A DNA stretch of 64,000 nucleotides from Azadirachta indica (lineage: Eukaryota; Streptophyta; Magnoliopsida; Sapindales; Meliaceae): the NCBI GenBank assembly GCA_022749755.1, contig CM040453.1, forward strand, positions 6,284,102 to 6,348,101. The letters are read 5' to 3'. The number at the start of each line of letters is the position of its first letter. Position 1 is the stretch's first letter. Positions 22,601-34,000 of the stretch are shown here, one piece after another. The notes beneath the pieces are model-generated. The model saw only the letters and a list, made by a program, of their open reading frames with translations. It searched no databases and was not told the origin of the DNA. The position numbers and the translations under genes are program-made.

Positions 22601-25013
22601 AACCAATCTCTGCCTACTGGGTGCATCTGGCATTGAAGATAAACTACAAAAAGGGGTTCCAGAAGCCATTGAGTCACTGAGAACAGCTGGAATTAAAGTC
22701 TGGGTTTTGACTGGGGACAAGCAAGAAACTGCCATATCAATTGGCTACTCATCAAAGCTCCTAACAAGCCAGATGACACAGATTATAATTAACAGCAACT
22801 CTAAGGAATCATGTAGAAAGAATTTAGAAGATGCCATTTTAATGGCTAAGAAGGTGGTAGCTGTGTCTGGTATGTCCCACAACACTGGAGAAGGTTCTGG
22901 AGCTGGGAAAACAGCAGTGGCATTGATTATTGATGGAACCAGCCTTGTTTATATTCTTGACAGTGAACTTGAAGAACAGGTGAGCCATGTCGACCATTTT
23001 TCCTTTTATTTCTATTGGTTATTGGTGTCTGATATGCTGATGCAGATAATCATCTTGAATTGCAGCTTTTCCAATTAGCCGGATACTGTTCTGTTGTACT
23101 CTGTTGTCGAGTAGCACCGCTGCAGAAAGCTGGAATTGTTGCCCTTGTAAAGACCAGGACATCTGACATGACACTTGCAATAGGGGATGGTAATAACAAT
23201 TCTGTTGGTTTGCTTAAGATCATTATGCTCTCTGAAATATTTAGAAATTTGTCCACTCTTTTATTGGTGGTTTTGGCTGATATGAGAAATTCTACTCATG
23301 CTCGACAGGTGCCAATGACGTTTCAATGATTCAAATGGCTGATGTTGGAGTTGGCATCAGTGGCCAGGAGGGTCGGCAAGCAGTAATGGCATCAGATTTT
23401 GCGATGGGGCAGTTCAGATTCTTAGTTCCGCTTTTGTTGGTCCATGGGCATTGGAATTATCAGCGCATGGGCTACATGATATTATACAACTTTTACAGGA
23501 ATGCAGTGCTTGTTCTTGTATTATTTTGGTAAGTATTTTTTGCATGAATTACGTATGCTGATACTCTTCGTTTGCACATTCTACATTTGAACATGTTAAC
23601 AAGTTACACTGAAAAATTTCTGCCAATCTTGACATAATTCTTCAGCTTCATCTGAATCTCTTTTTCACTGAACATAAGGAAGGAAAAGAAGTTAATGATT
23701 TTTTTGGTTGTCTATTCGCCAATTTTACTTATTAGGCAGGCCAAAACAAAGATGCATATTATAGTAAACCCAAAAGATTATATACGTGATGGCATGAGAA
23801 TAACAAGTTCATGACTTCTAATGTTATTATATGTTGTGTAGGTATGTACTATTTACTTGTTTCACTTTGACAACTGCAATTAACGAGTGGAGCAGTGTGT
23901 TATATTCTGTGATCTACACTTCATTGCCTACAATTGTTGTGGCTATTCTTGATAAGGACCTAAGTCGAAGGACTCTTCTAAAGTATCCTCAACTCTATGG
24001 AGCTGGGCACAGACAAGAGTGCTACAACACCAAATTGTTTTGGCTGACGATGATTGATACGTTATGGCAAAGTGCGGTTGTCTTTTTTATTCCTTTCTTA
24101 GCATATTGGGAAAGTACCATTGATGTGTCAAGCATAGGGGATCTCTGGACAATTGCTGTGGTTATTTTGGTTAATCTACACTTGGCTATGGACGTCATTC
24201 GGTGGAACTGGATTACCCATGCGGCCATTTGGGGCTCTATAATTGCAACTTGCATCTGTGTTATCATCATAGATGCTATACCTTCATTACCTGGTTATTG
24301 GTATGCCCTTTTTCCTAATTGCACATATGCCTTTTTAGTGTTTTTGAGCTCTATGAGACACATTGATAATCATACTTTTGTCATAGTCATGCATTATCAT
24401 TATGGCTTTCTCTACATGTGTTTGTGTCAAGAAAGTGTCTTTCAAATGATGGTTTTCTCTAATAGCTGTAGGTTTTTCATCCACAGGATGTCTTTTCGAA
24501 CATCTTTTCACTTCCATTTCACTGCCCCAGCACAATTTTCTTAGTTTCACTGCTATAAGAGATTAAATAGATAAAAATTAGTTGCTTTCTAGCATATCAT
24601 TGACCCAAATGATTTACATATGAAATTATATCTCAGTAGTGGCCAAAATTATATGCAGTCAGATGTTTTCTTGCTGCCAAGTTTTATTGTACTATCAAGA
24701 AACCGCACTTACGCATGTAGTCAAATGTTCAATATATTATCACACGCCTTCTATATACTGACTAAAGCTTTCCGCTCCTATATAATTTGACAGGGCCATC
24801 TTCAGCGTGGCAAAGACAGGATTGTTTTGGTTGTGCTTGTTGATAATTCTTATAGCAGCACTCATTCCACGTTTTATGGTAAAAGTTCTTTATCAATACT
24901 ATAGTCCTTGCGATGTTCAGATTGCAAGAGAAGCTGAGAAGGTAGGGAATGGTAGGGAGATGGGATCAGTAGAAATAGAAATGAATCCGATATTAGATGC
25001 TCCCCGGAGATGA
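19690..25013 (+). CDS. ALA1: Phospholipid-transporting P4-ATPase, ALA1 type, 7 exons, 1182 aa
   Basis: Flippase that uses ATP to move phospholipids to the cytosolic leaflet. In Arabidopsis ALA1 works with an ALIS beta-subunit and affects chilling tolerance. Exons: 19690-21199, 21298-21604, 22271-22979, 23066-23189, 23309-23528, 23842-24300, 24794-25013; the frame is continuous. Seen in order: Ser-rich N-terminus, FRTGKYS-like [19 protein letters not shown], membrane segments 1-2, actuator motif DGES (about residue 232), segment 4 with the P4-type PISL after VFQVMI, the phosphorylated Asp in DKTGT (residue 464), KGADT in the nucleotide-binding domain, [11 protein letters not shown] split by intron 4, and a C-terminal membrane bundle. 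Length matches Arabidopsis ALA1 (1158 aa). The first in-frame ATG is used. Intron 2 (about 670 bp) contains no recognisable element. Open frames that run on past exon ends are read-through of introns. Confidence 0.93.
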
Positions 25014-25772
25014 AAATTGTGATATTACCTTTTTCAAATTTATATATATCTCGTCTTCTGTTTTTTGTAACATATAATATTCTTTAGGCTTCTTTAGAGA
25101 ACCACTCTTGGCAGCCGATTTTTCATTTGCTATCCGAAGGATAGATTACGAGTTTGTATACTTAGGCTTGTATTTTTTTCTTTTTTCATTTGTGAATTTT
25201 TTGTGTCACATAAATTTATTCAATGTAAATTAGCCTTTTATTTACAACAGAAAATGCTGTAGATGTTACAGAATATAGATGTTACAGAATATCTGTAGAT
25301 CCTTGCTTTCATCTATTAATCCTTGGTAATGGTCTAAATCTCTTGTAATGAAACAAAAAATCTAGGGATCAAATCTCCATGAATCGTGAAGGAAAAATTC
25401 ATTTTAATTATATTTATAGAAAATTACATCTATAAATTTTACATAGTTCTATAATTATGTAAATTTCTTTCAAACAAGTCCAGCTCTATCTAAACAGGAG
25501 GTGGAGACTGATGCAGTGCAAATTTCTTCTTATGAGTCTCTAATCCAGCAGATGAACAACCGAAGTTGCTTCCATTAAGCTTGGCAAACTCACCTCAAAT
25601 TAAGTATTCATATTCATTGGAAATAATTTCTTATATAATTGGACCAAAAACAAAAGCATTATAACAAGCTTGACTCAATCATATGCTTAACGATATGCCT
25701 TCAAATGTACATAGAAGCCTACATATATTATTTGCTCTTACATTTTCTGACGCACAGAAAGTTGTTTGATCG
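25014..25772. other. Convergent 3' regions of ALA1 and the LRR pseudokinase
   Basis: Holds the two 3' UTRs. An imperfect repeat of AGATGTTACAGAATAT occurs twice at 25262-25291. No gene seen. Confidence 0.6.
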
Positions 25773-28700
25773 TTATACTGACTCCTGATTGGTCTGTGTC
25801 AAATTCTGCACCTGCGCAGCAAACTGCAAATTCCATAGAACATCTTCAACAGAAGGCCTGTCTGTTGGCTCATTGGAGAGACATCTTAGACACAGCTCCA
25901 TCATTGTCTTCAATGATTCATCCGAGCACTCATTCATAACTGCTGGATCAATGGCACTCTTTCGTGCTGCATGGTCCATCGTTATGCTTACTTGCAGCTA
26001 CATAAGAGACGAGCAAGCATTAGCTTTGGGTGCAGAAAAGAAGTCATGTTTATCAGCAGAGTAGTTTCGGAGAAATGATTAGAGAATAAACTATAGAATC
26101 ACAAAGACTCACAAGATCTTTTGCTACAACAACATCATGTTGGGATGCGATCGGCCTTCCCACAATGATTTCAAGTAAGATCACCCCTATGTCATAGACA
26201 TCACTTCTATCATCCTGCTGTGTCCTGTAGATAGACAGAATGCAGAAAGTTTAATTTATTGACCGTAATGGATAACATATAATTAAGGTAAATTTGCCTA
26301 ACAATGTTTCATTGTTGAGGAAGTTATCAAAATAAATTTCAAAGGAAAGCTGAATTGCGAAAAGATCAGTTGTTCAAACTATCGATACTATTGGTTCAAT
26401 TGCTAAGATCAATTTGGGTGATAGAAGAGGTCGTGGGTTTGATTACTGGTTCAACTGCTAAGATCAATTTGCGTGATAGAAGAAGTCTTGGGGTTGATTT
26501 TTGCTCACACCAGATTTAGGATTGGGTTTATACTAGAGGAAAAAATTGAAAACAAATATAGGGAAAAAGTCAGCTGAAAATGCTAACAGATCACTCAAGA
26601 AGTGAAATCATGCTAATGTGCAATGGAAGGATAAAGAAATATGCAAATGATCAAAATGCACCTTGCCCAAATACTTGCTTTTATTGCAGGAGAAGAAATT
26701 TCAGCACTCCCCTGAAATTTTAAACAGCAAAAGATCAGCTCAAAGTACTGATTTGAAGGAGAGTATGTATAATAAATGGAATACAAAAATTTTTTTCCTC
26801 ACCTTTCTGGTAGTTTCAGCTAAAAGAGGAAGGTTATGACAGTTGATCTTTACATGAAGATTCTGATCCAGTAGAACATCAGTTATCTTCAGATTATTTG
26901 AAAAGATTCCAGGGACAATCCCTGTGTGCAGGAATTGGACACCCTTTACTGATCCTATTGCAGCTGATATTCTTTGTATCCAAGTGAGTTTTTGACCTGG
27001 AAAGCCTCCTGCAAGACGAAGGGTCAAATGAAGAAAATCTGAAATATGTAGAATTGGAATACCAGATAAGAATGCAGCAGAAGATCGTGTTACCAGATAT
27101 GTAGCTTCTTACTGTCCCATTTGAAACGTATTCAAATATAAGATATGTAGTGGTTATAGTTGAATCATCTATGGAAAAGTCAAAGCAGTGACCAAGAGCA
27201 CTAACTAGATGGCTATGTCTGAGTTTTGAAATCAGCTCAATGTGGTGGGTATGCATCTCGTGACTGTGCCTTTTGCTCATTTTTAGGCTTCTAATAGCAA
27301 CAAGAGTGCCATCTGTGAGCTTTCCTCTATAAATCTGATATTAAGGTGCAAACAATGTTCAAAATTAGCAAGTTAATTCATAAGTCGTCATCATCAGAAA
27401 ATGTATTCAGTAATGACTAGTTAAAACAAACTGATATCTCAATCCAGTAGTACAAAAGGCATATACCAAATGGATGAGAATGTGCGCATAGATCCAAATT
27501 GGAGAATAGTATGTACAAAATCTAGGCAGGCCTTCATTGAAGCATGGATAATTGGAAATAAAAAGGTCGATTGTTCAGTATGTAAAATGCATATACCTGA
27601 CCGTGTGAGCTTTCACACACGAAACTCGAAGTGTCAAAGTTATCAGTGGCCTCCTTAAGCTCTTCCAAAGTAAAAGTTCGATAAGCAGGAAGGCTAGCTC
27701 CCAGCTTCATTGTTTGTGATATATACTCTGCATAGAGTAGTATAACAAAAGATATATGTTAAGTGGTCTCCTTTAGGGTTCACTTTTCTTCTTCCCCAGT
27801 GACTGTAATTGCAATTCTAGCAAAGTCTGATGTACTATCTGGCAGATTGAACTAGATGAATTTTCAGAAGAGACTCTATGTACTGAAGCCTAATCTGCCC
27901 TTTCACATCGAAAATTAATTTTCCTCTTTAATGAAATTCCAGAATGCCACAAATAATGCTACTCTACAGCACAGTCAAAATCAATGCAGCGTTGGTCTGT
28001 AAACATAGAAGAAATGGACAAGAAAAATTGAGGAAATAGATATCTTACTGGCATCTGAAAGCAGCTTCACTGTGTTGACTGTTGCAGCATTCTCCAATAT
28101 CAACCTCGTTGAAGGTTTTTCTACAGTATTCTTATTTTGTACCTTCCTTATAACCAAGAGAACCACCCCAACAATTGCAATTCCACCCACAGTTCCTCCC
28201 ACAATGCTTGATGCAAGAACTGATTTTGCATTAGGGTTCTTATGCTTCTGTTCATGAGGCAGAACTTTCACAGCAAGAGCTTCATTGTGGCAGAAATTAG
28301 AAGGATGTTGCACTTGTTCTTCATTTGATAAACAGTTTTCGGAATACAAGACAAGCCTGCTTTTGGTATTAAGTTGTAGACAGGAAGGTAAATCGCCAGT
28401 CAAAAGATTTGTGGATAAATCTACATATGCAAGTTCAGGATTGCAGGACAAGTTCTGCGAAAGCAATCCTGTAAGTTTGTTTCCATGGATGTCAAGATAA
28501 GTAATGGAAGGAAGTGATATCAATGATGGCGGAAACGGTCCCACAAATCCATTTAAAGAAATGTCCAACTTTTGAAGCCGATGGTAGGAACCTAATTCAG
28601 CAGGAATGCCAAACTGAAACCTGTTGTTTCTGAGGACAAGAGTGACCAATTTCTTATGCAGACTGGGAAAATGAGGTCCAAAATAGTTGTCTTGCAAATC

Positions 28701-29387
28701 AAGAACTTGAAGATTTGTCAAGTTGTGAAGATCAGGAATTTCCCCAGACAAATGATTGGCTGAAAGGGAGAGCAGTCTGAGAGATTGTGAACCCGATAGA
28801 GAACTTGGCAGAAACCGACTTAGAGAATTGTTCTTCAAGCTCAAAACAGACAAAACTTGGAGTGAACTCAGCCAACCAGGAACTCTTCCAGTGAAGTTGT
28901 TATGATCAAGTATGAGTGTTTGTAGGTTCCTCAAAGAAGAAACTTGTCCTGGAATGGAACCATTGAAATGGTTTGAGCTAAGATTGAGTATTTCCAGGGA
29001 AGATAACTGACCAATGCTGCCAGGAAGTTGTCCCCATAAGCCTAGAGAAACCACAGACAAAACTTTCAAGCTTGACAGATTTCCTAGAGTTGCGAAGAAA
29101 GTATCAGAAGAGAAATATTCAGGCAATGGAGGAACTCCATTTTTGCCTGTAATGTGAAGCTGGGTCAAGTTATCTTCATAACACACAAGAGTAAGTGATG
29201 AAGTTGGTTCAATGTTGCAGAAATCTGTGGTGTTGTTTAAGCTGCTTAAAACTGAAGGATAGTTGAGAAGCTGCTGGACTTTTACCAGGGTCTGAAACTG
29301 AGAGAGTTGGAGCTGGCTTGAAAGATGAACAGAGAGAATGAAAATTAACAGAAGAAGCTGATAAGAAATATGAACGGGTTTCGCCAT
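25773..29387 (-). CDS. LRR receptor-like protein with inactive kinase domain, 7 exons, 767 aa
   Basis: Plasma-membrane receptor-like protein resembling the Arabidopsis probable inactive LRR kinase At3g03770. Exons (minus): 28049-29387, 27597-27727, 27094-27334, 26803-27008, 26662-26711, 26113-26224, 25773-25997; all phases fit. Seen: signal peptide (LLLLIFILSVHLSS), a run of about ten leucine-rich repeats with LxxLxLxxNxxxGxIP spacing, a transmembrane segment (SSIVGGTVGGIAIVGVVLLV), then a kinase fold beginning YRTFTLEELKEATDNF. Three catalytic elements are missing: VAIR where active kinases have VAIK, HTGIVPGIF in place of HRD..K..N, and INCHNLPLL in place of DFG. Structural parts remain (SDVYDIGVILLEII, EPTDRPSVEDVLWNLQ). 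The start at 29387 is preferred over the in-frame ATG at 29462 because it places the hydrophobic core where a signal peptide needs it. The ligand is unknown. Confidence 0.9.
26391..26503. repeat. 55-bp tandem duplication in an intron
   Basis: TGGTTCAATTGCTAAGATCA occurs at 26392 and again (one change) 55 bp later, each followed by GTGATAGAAGA and GGGTTTGATT/GGGGTTGATT. It lies in the intron between exons 5 and 6 of the LRR pseudokinase gene. The GTCGTGGGTTTGATT phrase resembles a Pol III B box, so a tRNA-derived SINE remnant is possible, but this is weak. Confidence 0.75.
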
Positions 29388-31092
29388 TGAAACAGTGATA
29401 TGAATGTGAAGTTGAAGAAAGATATGAATTGAAAGAGATTTGAAAAAACAGGAAGCAGACAAAACATTGAATAAAAATGGAGTCCGTTTCCTTTACTTTA
29501 TTTCTGTGTTGCTATACATTGGCAAAATAAATTTGTATCTTTTTATTCAGTTCAGTTCTTTATTAATGTGTTAATAATAATAATTGCAGATTCCAAGAGT
29601 CAAGTCATAACCCAACCAACCTAGAATTAGGCAATTAGCCAAGCCATTTAGTTATTCATTGAGCAAATTCGCTCAATAACAGTTTTTATAAATCAGTTTT
29701 TATAAATAATTTGTATGCATATTATGAAATGACTCTTGACTTAATCAGGAGATCCTATGTTGTTAAAATATTAATTAAACAAAATTCTATTAATTCAGTA
29801 TGGAGTTAAATTTATTTATTTGTGTCTATGAACTTCACTATATCATCATTCAAATTATTTATTATTTTATTTCAGTCAAAATATTTATTAATGTGAAGAG
29901 AATTATGTTATATTTAATAAAAATAATTCGTATTTAACTCAAAAATAAAATCGATCGAATAATTTAAATTTTTAAGTGAAAATAATTTCACAAATAAGTC
30001 TTTATTTTTAATATTGGTTACAGAAAGTAGTCTATATCTGTGGGTGACGCCTGAAAATAACCTGGAATTCCCATCTCCAATAATTGAAGAAACTGCAGTA
30101 AAAAGATAAGAGACGTTGAACACTAAACACCGCAGTTAAAATACTAATTCATAATTCTTGAATAAATAAAAAAACATTTAACAGAAAATATAAAATAAAG
30201 AATATTTACACTGCCCAAAGCAAAGCAGAATCTGCAACTGTAACCAAATAAATAAATAAATAAATAAATAATTTCCGCACAAATAAGAATGAAATAAATA
30301 CAAACGGTGTCTTTTTCTTTAGGCCAAAACTGGCACATAACACCAAAATCAGCGTACAGTCTCTCGATCTCACAACATCATTTTTTTTTAATTTAATATG
30401 TCTAACTATTATTTGCTTCATTTATTATCGGCCTTCAATTTTTGCTGGCACACGAGGTTACTTAAAATTCAATAATCTTTTTTTTTTTTTTTGATTCAAG
30501 AAAATAATTTGGTACTTCATATTAGATAAGATCCTGCCATTGTTTTTTTATTTGTCAATATAATTATTATTTAATTAAAAAATGGAAAAAAACACTCAAT
30601 AGATTTAGAATGATAAAATCCTATTATGTAATATGCACGTTAATGTCTACAAAATTGACATTGAAGACATGGAAATTATTGTCAAAAAGGGTACAACAAA
30701 AAAATATGAAAATAAAAGTTTGTTCTTTTTTTAATTCCTGGATAATAGGACAGATGATGATAGCAGCAAGCAACATGTAAGAAAGAAGAATCAAATAAAA
30801 ACAAATGAACGTGAGTTGACAGTAAGTAGTGTTTATGTTTCACGAGAATCACAAGAAGCAAATAAATGATTTAAATATTTCTTTTTGTGAAAATAATTCT
30901 GAAAATCTCCATTTCCAATCTCTATCACGGGACAGAACAAATCTATCTATTCTCTCTCTCGAGCAAATCTCTTTTGTACCTTTTTTCATTCATTTATTCA
31001 TTCAGATTTATTAAAGACTAATATTTACATTACAGTTAAAAGTCTACTGATATTGAGAACCACCCCACAATTGTGTAGGAAGTGTATGCTTT
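29388..31092. other. Intergenic region with (AAAT)n microsatellite
   Basis: The upstream side of the LRR pseudokinase gene meets the 3' side of NOL. It contains (AAAT)6 or so at 30246-30271, T runs at 30382-30389 and 30478-30491, and AT-rich sequence. No gene recognised. Confidence 0.6.
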
Positions 31093-34000
31093 TCAATCTT
31101 CAAGCATATAACGGTTTCTTCTTGCACCAAAAGCAAGTCTCTGCATAATAAAGAAAAGCAAAAACCTGCTGATTACCCTGTAATTTTTTATTACAAAGAT
31201 AAACCAAATTTGACTGTGTTTTAACCAAAAGAAAAGAATGCAGGCTTTCACTTACTGAGAATATCTGTGAGTAAGCTCTCAGTCCAGTTAGAAAACGAAG
31301 ATAAGTAGGCTTTGTTGAACCATTTGCAGGGATGGATCTGATTTTAGGGACAAGGTAATCTGCAACCTGTGAATCCACCATCAAATAATATAATGAAATC
31401 AAAGGGCAAGAAGAGAGAGCTTGTGTCTCTTTATGTTAGGGGTTCCAACAAAATATTACCACTTCAGCAGGTTCTGCCAAAACGTTAATGAAAAATTTGG
31501 CCTGGAAAAAAGCCAAATGTTTCATTTTCAGTATAAGAAATTGGCAGAAATATGGAGAATGACAATGAAATACATATATACATACATACAAATATATATA
31601 CATATATGTATATGTATACTAAACCTGCTTTGTAGTTGCACCAGACATGAGAAGATCAGTTGTCACCATTCCTGGCTGTGCAATAAAAGAAGAAAAAATA
31701 AGAATGCATTTATCATGAGAATAAGGTAATCCATTAACTGGAGCAAAGCTTACCGATAAATTATGAACCACAACATTTTTAACATCTTGCATCTGCAATT
31801 CTGCCTGTACAAAGGAAGAAGTTAAGAAAATCAGCTCAATTTGCATATGTACCATGAACTAACAATTGTGAGCATAGTCCACTCAACCTTGAGCTGTATT
31901 TTTTTTTTTTTTTTTGGTGGCTTTAGCTAAGTATTAAGTTTGATTCCCTAAAATGATGGAATTACAGATGAATGGTCCAACATGTATCTTAAATTCGTCA
32001 TACAAGGGATGACATCCTGTTTTGCGTGACAGCAGGACCAATAGAAGAAATTTTACTTTTTGAAGAAAAAAGTAGCAGCCATTACACAATGTCCTAAGGA
32101 GCATCAACTACTGCACAAATCTTTACATTGTGCTAACAAATGCTGTAACAATATAATAAAAGATATTGTAATCTATATATCTGATTCCACAAATCGAATT
32201 TTGCTTGCATGTTCGAATGCATTTATGTAAACTATGCTTTCTTTCATAATCGTTTTCCTTCAGACTTTAGATTTTGAAAACTGATTTTTGCTCTTCATGC
32301 TGTAAGACAAGTACTGCTTATATTGGATATGTTCTTGGTATAACTGCTAGGTAGATCGTTTCAACTAGATTCCATAAACTCATCAACATGCATAGAAATT
32401 AATGGAATATTATATATGATTATTCATTGCTCTCTACTAGTTTAAATTGATAGCTTTGCAACTTATTTAAAAAATACAAGCACGTACCTGTAATGATTTT
32501 GTTAAATGCACTACGCTGCGTTTGGTGGCCCCATATGCAGCAAATCTTTGGAAAAACAGGAAAAAGAGAATGATCGTCAGAATATATTCCGAGGTAAGGG
32601 GTTATTCATTTCAACAACAAGTTACACAAAAAATGATCAAACCTACGATATATTGTTAAGGCACAGCATTGTACAATACCATATGAACTTCAAAATCAGT
32701 AGGTGGTAAGATATATGACACGGAAATCATATAAGTGATAATTATGAAAGATTTCAATTATCATGATTTCGGACATTTGCATCAAAGATTCAGCCGTTTG
32801 CTTTTTCAGTAGAAGGCACTGGCCAACTGGTGGTACTTATATTATAGAGGCAGCAAGGTGCAATTGGCAATGACGATGGAGATGGCATAACAGTGAATAA
32901 GGTGGCTGAAGGAAGTGCAATTTCCATCACTGATTTCAACTGGAGAGATTGCAACCCAATCTTGTCCCTTCAAGTTAAGTTGGGTCTCACCCAAACCTAT
33001 CCCAATTATGCTTGAAAGGCGTAGGCTGATCACCAATCACCAGGCCTGATGAGTTGGCTTCGAGGGAAACCCCATAACAAGACCCAAAATTGGAGAAGCC
33101 TATATATTGCCACTACCTACATGTGCTTACTGTGAAACAATAGCTAGCAGGATATGTTATTTCAGTGTCGTTATGCTAAAAGTAGTGCACAAGTGGCTTT
33201 GCCCAAAGAGTCCATCAATTTACAGATATCAACCAAGGGAATGTATTTAAGGTCTCTTTAAGAAGACAGTGTTTGATGCTATATAAAGCAAAGCAGCAGA
33301 AAAATAAGTATAATAGCAAACAGAAAACTGTAGCTGATTAATGAATTATCTGCCATGCAATACCTTGGGGTTGGTCTCCCATCAGAACCAGCTCCATCAA
33401 TGTTGAAAATATGACCCCCTCGAGGTTGTTTCCGCATCATTTTAATTGCCTAATTAACAATTAATCATTGAGAATATGCCTGAAAACACCACTGAAGAAG
33501 AAAGGAGATATTTTACCTCTCGGCAACAAATCATCAGACCAAGCGTGTTCGTAGTAACAACTTCACTGCATAAACAGTTGAAAGAATACACAACTGTAAA
33601 GATTTCAATGAACGGACTAAAAGATTTTTTCTCACAGGAAACGAAAAAAAAAGGAAAAGCAAGAGTGGCGTTTAAATTGCCTACATCAGATCTTCATCTG
33701 AAGCTTCTGCCAGGGGCTTATAACTATATGCATTTGATCCTGCATTATTAATCTGCATCATTCTCAACATAGGGTAAGAGAAGCTGAAGCGGCTAGCAAC
33801 AAGCAGATCACAGCTACAATAAACTGTATAAATAAACAAATAAATAATAAAAAACATCCGAAACTGAATTTGACATAAAGTGTGTGTGCACTTGTGTATG
33901 CATAAGTACACACACGTGTATGGCTCACTTGCATCTTTGTGTTGGTCTAATCTGTAGGACATGATATAGCTCCCAATGACAGAAAAGATTGTATGACAGT

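Noticed and set aside
28049..29462. Start of the LRR pseudokinase at 29462
   Set aside because: It would put 25 extra residues, including a second hydrophobic patch, before the signal peptide; the ATG at 29387 gives a normal one.
32842..33036. Minus-strand open frame in a NOL intron
   Set aside because: 64 codons between correctly phased exons, no recognisable domain; intron sequence.
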